A stretch of 64,000 nucleotides of DNA from Calendula officinalis (lineage: Eukaryota > Streptophyta > Magnoliopsida > Asterales > Asteraceae), in assembly GCA_963853835.1 (NCBI GenBank), contig OY970824.1, positions 77,386,372 to 77,450,371 on the forward strand. Direction: 5' to 3'. The notes beneath the pieces are model-generated. The model had not been told where the DNA came from, ran no database searches, and saw nothing but the letters and a program-made list of their open reading frames with translations. Positions 14,899-24,558 of this stretch are shown here, in pieces. The position numbers and the translations under genes were made by a program. Position 1 is the stretch's first letter; the number at the start of each line of letters is the position of its first letter.

Positions 14899-15953
14899 TG
14901 GAGGTTACACAGGTAGGAGTGAGAACTAGAGCTCGAGCAATCGCGATGGCGACGGTGGCAATGGCGGTGGTGGAGGAGAACGCCGATAATTCGGTAGCAG
15001 TGCTGAAGAGAAGGAAGCTGAGTAATGATAATTTGAGGTCGACTCCATCAACGTTTGCTGAAACTAAAACTATTGATCGTGAGATTTACGTTAATTCAAC
15101 GCCGGAGGAGGAAACAAGCGATTCTTCCGATGCCGGTGTTAGATCCGGCGATGTTCCGGCGTCATGTTGCTCAAGTACTGGATCAATGGAGAAACAGCTG
15201 AAAGTTTCAGATCTCGAGGTAATGTGTGTGGAACTGTAGATTGCTTGTGTTCTATTTAATTAATATTGCTTCGTAGCTTTATAAATGTTTTATATCAACT
15301 TTTTACACTAAACTCGATCAACACAATTTAAATAGCTAGTTTATGATTTTTCATGTTTTTAATTGTATTTCGAATTTGCAGGTAGAGAGTTGTGAAACTG
15401 TAACAGCTGCGAGATATAATTTAGACGGAATTGAAAGGTTTTCAATTAATGACTCTTTAATTTCATTATTTCAATTAAGTTGTTTTCATAAAATAAAAAA
15501 ATAATAATAATAAAAAAAAAATTTGTGATCCAAAACGGCGTCCGTAATATCTTCGATCTATTTCCCGTTGAACAATTTAAAACTGAAATTCGATGGCTCG
15601 TTATCTCAGCACACCGACGGACAAATTTAAGGCAAAATCTAGCGAACTCGATACAACTACAGTGAAGCAGTCATCGGTGATGATTAACTCTCGCCGTACA
15701 GTCCTACCGGCTGAGAAGATGCCACCGGAAGCTGAACTCGAAGAATTCTTTGCGGCTGCACAGGAAGACCTCAACAAACGTTTCAAGCGCAAGTGAGTAA
15801 TTAATTAACATGTTTGTTTGCTTTAAGAAAATACAAATTAGCTAATCAATGCATACTATAATAATTTGCAGGTATAATTACGACATTGTAAATGATATTC
15901 CTTTGAAAGGCCGTTTTGAGTGGATCGAAGTAAGCAAGAAAAATGATGAGTAG
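14898..15953 (+). CDS. KRP: KRP/ICK cyclin-dependent kinase inhibitor
   Basis: Four exons give a 213-residue protein: 14898-15218, 15382-15437, 15610-15792 and 15872-15953. All junctions are GT-AG and keep frame. The N-terminus MEVTQVGVRTRARA is typical of plant KRPs. The middle is Ser/Thr- and Glu-rich with a basic KRRKLS motif (nuclear targeting). The C-terminal CDK-inhibitor domain is complete (EAELEEFFAAAQEDL, KRFKRKYNYDIVNDIPLKGRFEWI). KRPs bind D-type cyclins and CDKA in the nucleus and restrain the cell cycle. The start at 14898 is the first in-frame ATG; upstream in-frame GTG codons are not starts. The exon 2/3 junction is the least certain. A Tat retrotransposon sits 352 bp upstream. 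Confidence 0.92.
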
Positions 15954-16840
15954 TGAATAATTAAACACAGTTAAGTTGTTTAATTTGAAGAATTGTTTTA
16001 GCAACAAAATTTGGATACTACAGTTAAATTAATGCTCTCTATTAGCAAGTTAGTTAGGTCCTCTCAGTGCTAATTTTAATTTCCTCCGATCACGTTCTTG
16101 TTTATCATAGTATTATTCATAGTACTTTTATGTTTAGTAATTAAAATTAATTAGTTATAAGATAAAATAAGATTCTACTTCGTAGTATTTAATTAATTAA
16201 TAGATGCCGGAGATGGGAGTAGTGGGTCGACGGTGAAGAAGAAGGAAGGTACAGTCGTAATACTGACGACTTGCCGTGTAAGCTACGAACACGTGTTTGA
16301 ATGCCGGAAAGCATATACTGACTATCATGTGGATCCTATCGATGGCTCAAATAGAGAGAGAGAGAGAGAGAGAGAGTGTGTATATGTTTCAGCACCCAGC
16401 TCATGTCCATGTCCAGACCCCTTCATCACTCAAGTACGAAATGTCATCACAGGTTATTTGTCCCATGGCTAATACATATGGCGTTTGTGTAACAACTAAG
16501 AGATTCCTGAAATGTACCAATCTTTTCTGCATTATCGATTCTTATATTATCATTTTTAATAGGCGAATCAATCAGAAAATAAATAAAATCATTAAGTTTG
16601 ATAATTAAATAAGAGTCTGATACAAAAAGTTTCATCGGAATCATAATAAAAATAAAACGTTAAATAAGTTCGTTTTCATAGTTGCATTTTTTCATTGAGA
16701 AATGATATTTAGTCCTACAATTTGGTCATAATCATTTGATAGAATGACATATGTATTTCACTAATTCTTGCTCTTAATATTATTCATTGATTTTGACACA
16801 TGTCTTCATCTAATGACATCTAATGAGTAGGACTAAATAC
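15954..16840. other. KRP 3' flank and intergenic DNA
   Basis: The KRP 3' untranslated region probably extends over the first few hundred bases. A GC-richer patch at 16200-16440 has short open frames but no known motif. Nothing else was recognised. Confidence 0.5.
16353..16376. repeat. (GA)12 microsatellite
   Basis: Perfect AG dinucleotide repeat, 24 bp. Confidence 0.95.
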
Positions 16841-17074
16841 TACTCCATCCGTCCCACAAAAAAGTTTACATTTCTCACTAAACTTTTGTCTCACAAAAAA
16901 GTTTACATTTCTCACATTTGATGGACACCACATAATAAAATATTACTCCCTCCATCCCACAAAGAAGTTTACATTTCTCTTGGGCACAAGATTTTAGGTA
17001 ATAGTTAGTTGTGGGGTCACTAGTAATATTTTTGATTAGAATATAAGATTGGATTGGAAAGAGAAAGATAGTTA

Positions 17075-17991
17075 GGTGCTGTTTGTTTTTGAAGATGTAA
17101 AAGGTCTGCAGTCTGCGTACCACATCTGCAGAAAAGATTTAGATTAAACGTCTGCAGTCTATAAGAAGAAGACTGTTTGTTTTTTTAATGTCTGCACGTT
17201 GATAAAAAAAATTAAGTAGTAGTATTTGTGTGGATGGTAACGGGTTGTGGTGACAATGGGTGGTGGTGGCAGTACATGGTGGTGGATGGTGGCGGTAGAT
17301 GGTGGTGGGTGGCGGTGGGTGGTTGTGGCGGTGTGTGGTGGTGGTGGCGGTAGATGGTGGTGGGTGGCGGTGGGTGGTTGTGGCGGTGTGTGGTGGTGGT
17401 GGCGGTAGATGGTGGTGGGTGGCGGTGGTGGTAGGTGGTTGTGGCGGTGGTGGGTGGTGGCGGTAGATGGTGGTGGGTGGTGGCGGTAGATGGTGGTGGG
17501 TGGCGGTGGTGGTGGGTGGCCGTGGCCGTGGGTGGTTGTGGCGGTATGTGGTGGTGGTGATGGGTGGTGGCGGTAGATGGTGGTGGGTAGTGGTGGTGGT
17601 ATGTGGTGGTATGTGGTGGCGGTAGATGGTGGTGGGTGGTGGCGGTACGTGGTTGTGGCGGTATGTGGTGGGTGGTAGTGGCGGTGTGTGGATGCGGTAA
17701 TTGGTGGTGGCGGTAGGTGGTGGTTGGTGGTGGTGTGTGGCGGTGTTGGTATGTGGTGGTGGGTGGCGGTGTTGGTATGTGGTGGTGGTGGTAGATAAAC
17801 TTTTTTTTAGGTGTAGGTAAAATGTCTTCCAAGCTTGGAAGACTATGGTCCAAGTCTTCTCCAAGCAGACCTCAAAAAGACTTTTTCATGTCTTCTGACT
17901 TCCAAAAAACAAACAGTCTTTTTTTAAAATGTCTTCCCGCCTGCAGACATAAGACCTCAAAAAGACTTTCTGTCAAAAAACAAACGCCACC
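17075..17991. mobile_element. PIF/Harbinger-like (Tourist-type) element carrying a minisatellite
   Basis: Terminal repeats GGTGCTGTTTGTTTTT and (reverse complement of the right end) GGTGGCGTTTGTTTTT are flanked by a 3-bp TTA duplication (17072-17074 and 17992-17994), as in PIF/Harbinger. The subterminal parts repeat GTCTGCAG and GTCTTC words in both orientations. The interior is almost entirely the GGT-rich minisatellite. No transposase is present. Confidence 0.75.
17230..17794. repeat. GGT/GGC-rich minisatellite
   Basis: About 565 bp of variable units built from GGTGGTGGCGGTAGATGGTG. It is strongly G-rich on the plus strand and C-rich on the minus strand, with closely spaced GG runs. Long His/Pro/Thr-rich minus-strand frames across it are repeat artefacts. 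Confidence 0.93.
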
Positions 17992-18290
17992 TTAGTGGAC
18001 ATTAATGGTGGAGTTTTTAATATTAATAATATTTTATTATGTGGGGTCCATTAAATGTGAGAAATGTTAACTTTTTTATGGGACAAAAATTTAGTGAGAA
18101 ATGTAAACTTTTTTGTGGGATGCAGGGAGTATTATTACTAAGAACCCCACCATTAATATCCACTAACAATCTCTCTCCAATCCAACCTTATATTTTAATC
18201 AAAAGTATTACTAGTAACTCCACCACTAATTATCACCTAAAATCTTATGCCCAAGAGAAATGTAAACTTCTTTGTGGGACGGAGGGAGTA

Positions 18291-19369
18291 TTACTCTTTT
18301 TTATTTTTATCGCCTGGAATTATTGTGTAGTTCTTATATGTATTGAAGTTTTTCTGATGTTAGAATAACTGACATCTCTCCCGCTATTTCCAAGTTATGT
18401 ATTTGTTGGTCGACGCCCTCAAACTCGCCTTCAAGTGATAAAACTTTTGAAAACATTCTGCTGCGTATAGATGGTCCTTCAAGCAAATGCAAACTTCTAC
18501 CGATCGACAAAGGCTTGAGTTTCGATCTCGTTGTATTTTTGAGTGTTTTTGTGATTATGTAAGATTTGATTGAGAGTGTTGTGAGTGGTGAATGATCCTT
18601 AACATTGTATTTGAAGGTGAAAAAATATGCGAAAATTACAAATTAAAAAGGCCCAAAAATCAACCACATTCCGAGTACAACGGCTAGTTAACGGACACTT
18701 CTCGAAAACCAGTTTTTAAACCGCTTTGTGACGGTTATATTGGTAAAACAGTTTTTAATCTGGTTTCTAACGGCTATATCGTAAACCGGTTTTTAATCGG
18801 GTTTTAATTCAATCTGGTTTGGTAACCCGACGCATGATCTGATCTAAACCGCCGGCTCAGGATCCAGTCTGATCCGATGTCTGTTATCCCGATTATGAAC
18901 TGATTTTGAAACCGGTTCAGATCGGGATCCTCTTTTGTTGTTCACATCTTATATAGCCAGGTAATTATATAATATGGAGGGATAACTAACGGAGTTTGAT
19001 ATAAATTTTTCTTGGTCAGTTTAGAAGTAAGTTTAACTGATTTTTGTTCCTCTAGTTATGCAAGTTTATTCAGTCATGGATATGTTTAACTTGGAGGTAT
19101 GTATCTAAATCAATATCTGTTGCATTTTTAAGGGTTTTGAATGATTCTGTAATCATTAATTGATGTTGCCAGTACGTAGTTTTTTCTTCTCCTTGTTTTA
19201 GCATTACTAATTTTTTAAATGGCACGGTATGGAGCCGCTTATGACACACATAACACCGCCATAGGGTACCGTGGGTCAAGCCAAAGGTGCGCCAAGAGCC
19301 GTGGTTTAACCTCGCCAATGGCTCAATTAAATGGTTGTTTTGTATATTGTGATCGATTGGTTGTAAATA
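18291..19369. other. Intergenic, possible hAT relic
   Basis: 18650-18950 has repeated ACCGGTTT / GGATCC / CGGGTT words resembling the inside of hAT-type non-autonomous elements. No termini or duplication were seen. 19219-19330 is GC-richer and unexplained. There is no recognisable gene. Confidence 0.35.
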
Positions 19370-19660
19370 TTTTTCGTGAATTTCAAAAAGCAGATTTTTT
19401 TGTGGGAATTTGCATGGTTGTGTGGATTTGGAAGTACAGGTATAATGTTATTTTAAAGCGATCGTTGTCGATTATTTCGATAGCTCATGCTCAAACGTTT
19501 TTTTGGATTAAACATAAGTCAAATCTAGATTGGAGTAGTCTCGACTGAGGTGCTTGGTTTAGTGATATGTGTTTTTTATGTTAATTTAGCAGTTTGTATG
19601 TTGTTTTTCTAGCAGCTTCTTGCTAGTTCTGTGTTTATAAAATTCCCTTTTGCTGATAAT
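19370..19660 (+). pseudogene. 3' fragment of a plant L1-type LINE ORF2
   Basis: The translation VVWIWKYRYNVIL ... SIAHAQTFFWIKHKSN resembles the C-terminal tail (after the zf-RVT domain) of plant LINE reverse-transcriptase proteins, which usually read W-x-R-N followed by FLW-[IL]-K-x-R. Only this tail is present, as expected for a 5'-truncated LINE. There is no clear poly(A) tail or target duplication. The call rests on pattern memory only. Confidence 0.4.
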
Positions 19661-20304
19661 TAAAATTTTGATGGTAATAAATGATAGGTTTTATATATAT
19701 ATTCGTACCTTAATGTTAACTACCAACCAAACATTTAGTCATTTTCAGTCTGTCTCAACTATTTTAAAACCATCTATATATATATATAAATTGAGTTTCA
19801 AGTTTGAAGTTGTATTAATTACCTTGTATTTAATATTAATAATAATAATCTAATAAATACATTTATAAAAAATAATAATAAGTTAATCAATTGTAAGATA
19901 AAAAGTTTTACCATAAATAAAATAATAATAATGTAATAAATCCATTTATAAGAAATAATAAATTAATCAATTATAAGATAAAAAGTTTTACCATAAATAA
20001 ATCATATTTATAAACATAACACTAATATATATATAAATCAATTATAAGATAAAAAACAATTTAATAATTATTTTAGAAGTCTTAATAGGTCGATTTATTA
20101 GTTTTATTATAAACATACATGAGTTTATTACTTATATTAATTTACTAATATTAAATTTCTAATATTAAGATAAAAATTTAAATTAAATTCTTATACTTAA
20201 TATATAGGTTTTAGTTCAAGTAGATGAAGTGTCCCAATTTAAGATTAATAAATTTAAATTAAATTTTTATACTTAATATATAGGTTTTAGTTTCTAGCAT
20301 GTGT

Positions 20305-21026
20305 AAAGACACATATTAACTGTATTAATTAATTAAAAAATTTCATACAAAATAAAAATGATACATTTAGTATAAATAGGCAAGTGTGGTTGTTAATTTC
20401 ATTCATCTATTCTCTTATTATTATGAATTTCTAAGTAATTATTCTCCTATTAAGAAATATGTCACGATTGTTTTCTAAGTGATTTTTGTGTAATGATATA
20501 TCGTTTAATTTAAGTTTGTTTATTTTGTAGGATCGACTATCTCCGGCAGTGCTATTATGAAGATTTCAAAATATCTTATACTCAAATCGGTATGATTTAG
20601 TTCCTCATAATTCTTTGATGATATCGTCTAATTCTTTGATTATATAATTCTTTAATTATATCTTATGCTCAAGTGTTAAAGCCTAGATAGTATATATGAC
20701 ACACACCAATAGTTAAACATGTGGGTTGGCGATATGATCGTTGGGCAACTCAAGGCACGACGACCATGCAAATGGGAAAATAAAAGGAATAAGTGAAGAT
20801 CAAAGGTGAAGGCAAGTCACATTGTACATTACTTTAAGATGGATATCTTATCATGTTAATGGTCACAAACTGTTGTTCATTTGATTTGTTATTTTACTTT
20901 TAATCCAATTAATAAGTTTTGATCGCCATTTTTCACATCTTGCGATTCTCTAATTAGTAGGAAAATATTAATTAAATATATTGGTGGTTGTTGAATTGAT
21001 GTTTATTTTCATTTGTATATGTATAA

Positions 21027-21115
<89 letters not shown>

Positions 21116-21152
21116 TGAGTTTCATGTTTGAAGTTGCATTAAAAATTGTTGT
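20305..21152 (+). repeat. Unit 1 of the ~0.85-kb tandem repeat family
   Basis: 848 bp, nearly identical to the following copy. In order it contains a TATAAATA box (20373), a CATTCATCTATTCTC leader, a TTTTGTAG acceptor-like site followed by GATCGACTATC, and a later GGATATCTTATCATG module. It ends in a TA tract plus AAATTGAGTTTCATG. It has a gene-like layout without an open frame. Confidence 0.75.
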
Positions 21153-21920
21153 AAAGACACATATTAAATGTATTAATTAATTAAAATTTTTCATACAAAA
21201 TAAAAATGATACATTTAGTATAAATAGGCAAGTGTGGTTGTTAATTTCATTCATCTATTCTCTTATTATTATGAATTTCTAAGTAATTATTCTCCTATTA
21301 TGAAATATGTCACGATTGTTTTCTATGTGATTTTTGTGTAATGATATATCATTTAATTTAAGTTTGTTTATTTTGTAGGATCGACTATCTTCGGCAGTGC
21401 TATTATGAAGATTTCAAAATATCTTATACTCAAATCGGTATGATTTAGTTCCTCATAATTCTTTGATGATATCGTCTAATTCTTTGATTATATAATTCTT
21501 TAATTATATCTTATACTCAAGTGTTAAAGCCTAGATAGTATATATGACACACACCAATAGTTAAACATGTGGGTTGGCGATATGATCATTGGGCAACTCA
21601 AGGCACGACGACCATGCAAATGGGAAAATAAAAGGAATAAGTGAAGATCAAAGGTGAAGGCAAGTCACATTGTACATTACTTTAAGATGGATATCTTATC
21701 ATGTTAAAGGTCACAAATTGTTGTTCATTTGATTTGTTATTTTACTTTTAATCCAATTAATAAGTTTTGATCGCCATTTTTCACATCTTGGGATTCTCTA
21801 ATTAGTAGGAAAATATTAATTAAATATATTGATGGTTGTTGAATTGATGTTTATTTTCATTTGTATATGTATAATCTATATATATATATATATATAAATT
21901 GAGTTTCATGTTTGAAGTTG
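21153..21920 (+). repeat. Unit 2 of the ~0.85-kb tandem repeat family
   Basis: Direct copy of 20305-21152 with only scattered substitutions and a shorter TA tract. The TATAAATA box is at about 21221. The high similarity implies recent tandem duplication. Confidence 0.78.
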
Positions 21921-22310
21921 CATTAATTACATTGCATTTAATATTAATAATAATAATATAATAAATCTATTTATAAAAAACAATAATAAATTAATCAATT
22001 GTAAGATCAAAAGTTTTACCATAAATGCATTTAATATTAATAATAATAATCTAATAAATCCATTTATAAAAAATAATAATAAATTAATCAATTGTAAGAT
22101 CAAAAGTTTTACCATAAACAAAATAATAATAATGTAATAAATCAATTTATAAGAAATAATAATAAATTAATCAATTTATAAGAAATCCATAAACTAAATA
22201 ATAAATCCATTTATAAAAAATAATAATAAATTAATCAATTGTAGGATCAAATTTTTTACCATAAACAAAATTATTATAATGTAATAAATCCATTTATAAG
22301 AAATAACATA

Positions 22311-22391
22311 AAAATAAACATAAATAAACAATATTTATAAACATAACAATAAGGATGCATTTCTGAATTTCAAAAATAATTGAATATCTAC

Positions 22392-22397
<6 letters not shown>
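22311..22397. repeat. Left arm of an 87-bp inverted repeat around element C
   Basis: The reverse complement of 24472-24558, with no mismatch by eye. It lies just outside the TA tract that flanks element C. Confidence 0.85.

Positions 22398-22446
<49 letters not shown>
22398..22446. repeat. (TA)n left of element C
   Basis: TA tract between the inverted arm and the left terminus of element C. Confidence 0.93.
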
Positions 22447-22448
<2 letters not shown>

Positions 22449-24413
22449 ACAAGTTATATAGAGAACCCATAATATCGTGCAGAACCCGTAGAACTTTTTA
22501 TTACTCAATCTGGTCCATTGATTTTCAAATTAACGATTAAGATTGGATGTGATATTTTTATAAATAAAACAAATAACATTTTAGGTAAGTTTTAATTGAA
22601 AAGGGCATTTTAGTAACTGTGCACTAAGAAAATTAGCTATTAATCCGTTCAATTCCCCTTCTCTCCTCTTTCATTCTTATAAAATTTGACTCTCTCTCTC
22701 TTTCAAAACTTCCCTTCTTTCTCTTTCCAATATAACAAAAACCACCATCATTCTTCTTCTCCATTTTTAGCCACCTTACTGGCTCAAAGAAGGAAAATCA
22801 ATACCACCACTGAAACGATCGTCTTATTCCGAATACAAAGGTACCTTCCATCATTGAAACGGGTATATGCGGCGGTGGCGGATCTAGGGTTTCGACAGCG
22901 GCAACGGTGGCGGAATTAGGGTTTCGACAGCGCGACGATGATGAATCTAAGCAACAGTCGTCGGCGTTTGTCTTACCAGCCATTGACAACAGTCGCCGAT
23001 CGTCATTCCTAATTTATTTTTTCTTCGGTTACCTCTGGACTCTGCCAATCTGTGGTGATATCTTCGATTACTTTGTTATTGAAACAGGTTCTCGGTCTCT
23101 CTCTCTTCGATTTCTTTGATTTGAAGTGTTTGTGATTTCTTCGATTTAATAGGATACATAACCTATTGATTTTGGTTATGTATCTAATTTCGAATTATAA
23201 CATTTTTGAGGCATGAATGTCTATTTGATGTACTCTGGCAAAGACATCACGAGCTTTTCAGGAAGCAGATTTTGAAACAATGGCAAAGTTTTTATGTCCT
23301 CCATAAAATTATATTTTTAATTGATCTTGTAGAATAGGATATATGTGTCGGCTGGATATCATGACTTTTAAGATCTTGTGATTTTGGAATATCGAAGTTT
23401 TCAATTGATAACCTTGCTCGTCATTTTTAATTGCTTATATTATTTCACTTCAATTTTGTTTATTTCAAACTTTAACTTTACTGGTAAAAACTAAATCTTA
23501 TTTCAATTTTGATTTTTGAGATATATTTAAGGTTTTCCCCTGTTTATGAACCCGGTGATGAATTAACTATAGATGTTTGTGAACTGAGATATAATTTTGT
23601 CTCAATTTTATCTCAGTTAGTCTTTGTTTGAAATTTAACTAAATGAGTAACATATTTAGTGTGAGTGTAAGACGGTACAAGATCCACTTTTTAAATATAT
23701 TTACAATTATAAAAAGGAGTGCATTAATGTTCTGATTAGGTTGCATATATGTTCTTAGTTTGTATATGTGTTTTTTATTGAACATATATGTTTTTTTTTA
23801 TGTTTTGCAGTGCGTGGTACAAGGAAAATTGACAAATTATATAGGTGGAAAAAGAAGAAACGAGCAGTGTTAAGGTGTATATAAAGAAGAACACTGCTTC
23901 AAAAGGGGACATCAATCATTTGGATGCATATATGTAATTGGTTGAATACATATATATGTATTTTCTGAAAGTATTTTTGACTTTTTGTATGAATAAGTAT
24001 AACATGTATGTATTTTATTTAGATATAAATTTTTGTATGACTTTTTGTTGTAAATTTTTTGTAAAATTTGGATATAAATTTTGTTTGTTAAACATGCTTG
24101 TTTTATGTTACATGTATGCAAAACCGTAAAATAACATATATGTACAATTGTAAATAACTATGAAATTAATGCTAAAAAAACATGTATGTAAAATCGTAAA
24201 ATAACATATATGCAACAAAACAATTCTGAAATTATGTCCTAAATTTTAGGAAATTTTCAAAAAAGGAAACAAAAAAAATATAATGTATAATGTCCTAAAT
24301 ACCCTTGAACAATTAAATAGATTAAATAATTCAAAATTAATTTACTAAATTCTGATTGGTTAATAAGAGTTCTACGAGTTCTGCACGATATATAGGATTC
24401 TCTATATAACTTG

Positions 24414-24417
<4 letters not shown>
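22447..24417. mobile_element. TIR element C, same family as A and B
   Basis: The termini share CAAGTTATATAGAGAA and GTGCAGAAC in inverted orientation over about 65 bp, with (TA)n on both sides. An internal stretch at 22640-23120 has a 5'-UTR-like CT-rich leader and GC-rich ORF pieces (22686-22919, 22907-23119), suggesting captured gene sequence with no function I recognise. The right third (23740-24210) is packed with ACATATATGT and ACATGTATGT palindromes. No transposase was found. Confidence 0.72.

Positions 24418-24471
<54 letters not shown>
24418..24471. repeat. (TA)n right of element C
   Basis: TA tract directly after the right terminus of element C. Confidence 0.93.
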
Positions 24472-24477
<6 letters not shown>

Positions 24478-24558
24478 GTAGATATTCAATTATTTTTGAA
24501 ATTCAGAAATGCATCCTTATTGTTATGTTTATAAATATTGTTTATTTATGTTTATTTT
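24472..24558. repeat. Right arm of the 87-bp inverted repeat
   Basis: Perfect reverse complement of 22311-22397 by eye. Beyond the arm the sequence changes directly into the head of another local repeat unit (TTTGAAGTTGCAATTAAT). Confidence 0.85.

Larger units (their letters stand above)
16946..18129 (+). mobile_element. Inner Stowaway MITE (interrupted)
   Basis: It begins CTCCCTCCATCCCACAAAG and ends CTTTTTTGTGGGATGCAGGGAG, with TA duplications at 16944-16945 and 18130-18131. It lies inside the outer copy in opposite orientation and is itself interrupted at a TTA by the 917-bp element at 17075-17991. Confidence 0.85.
16843..18288 (-). mobile_element. Outer Stowaway MITE (interrupted)
   Basis: The left end CTCCATCCGTCCCACAAA and right end TTTGTGGGACGGAGGGAG are flanked by TA (16841-16842 and 18289-18290), the Tc1/mariner Stowaway signature. 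Its two halves (16843-16945 and 18130-18288) match the ends of the inner Stowaway in reverse orientation. It was split by the inner copy inserting at an internal TA. Confidence 0.85.
19690..22310. repeat. AT-rich repeat field, left part
   Basis: Repeated modules include AAATTGAGTTTCATGTTTGAAG (19788 variant, 21112, 21894) and ATCAATTGTAAGATCAAAAG (about 19890, 22000, 22095, 22235). It contains the tandem unit pair at 20305-21920 and TA tracts at 21031-21111 and 21879-21896. No protein-coding gene was recognised. Confidence 0.75.

Noticed and set aside
17139..17864. Two long minus-strand His/Pro/Thr-rich open frames (213 and 241 codons)
   Set aside because: They are translations of the GGT-rich minisatellite in two frames. 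No start context, no neighbouring gene, and the frame exists only because the repeat lacks stops.
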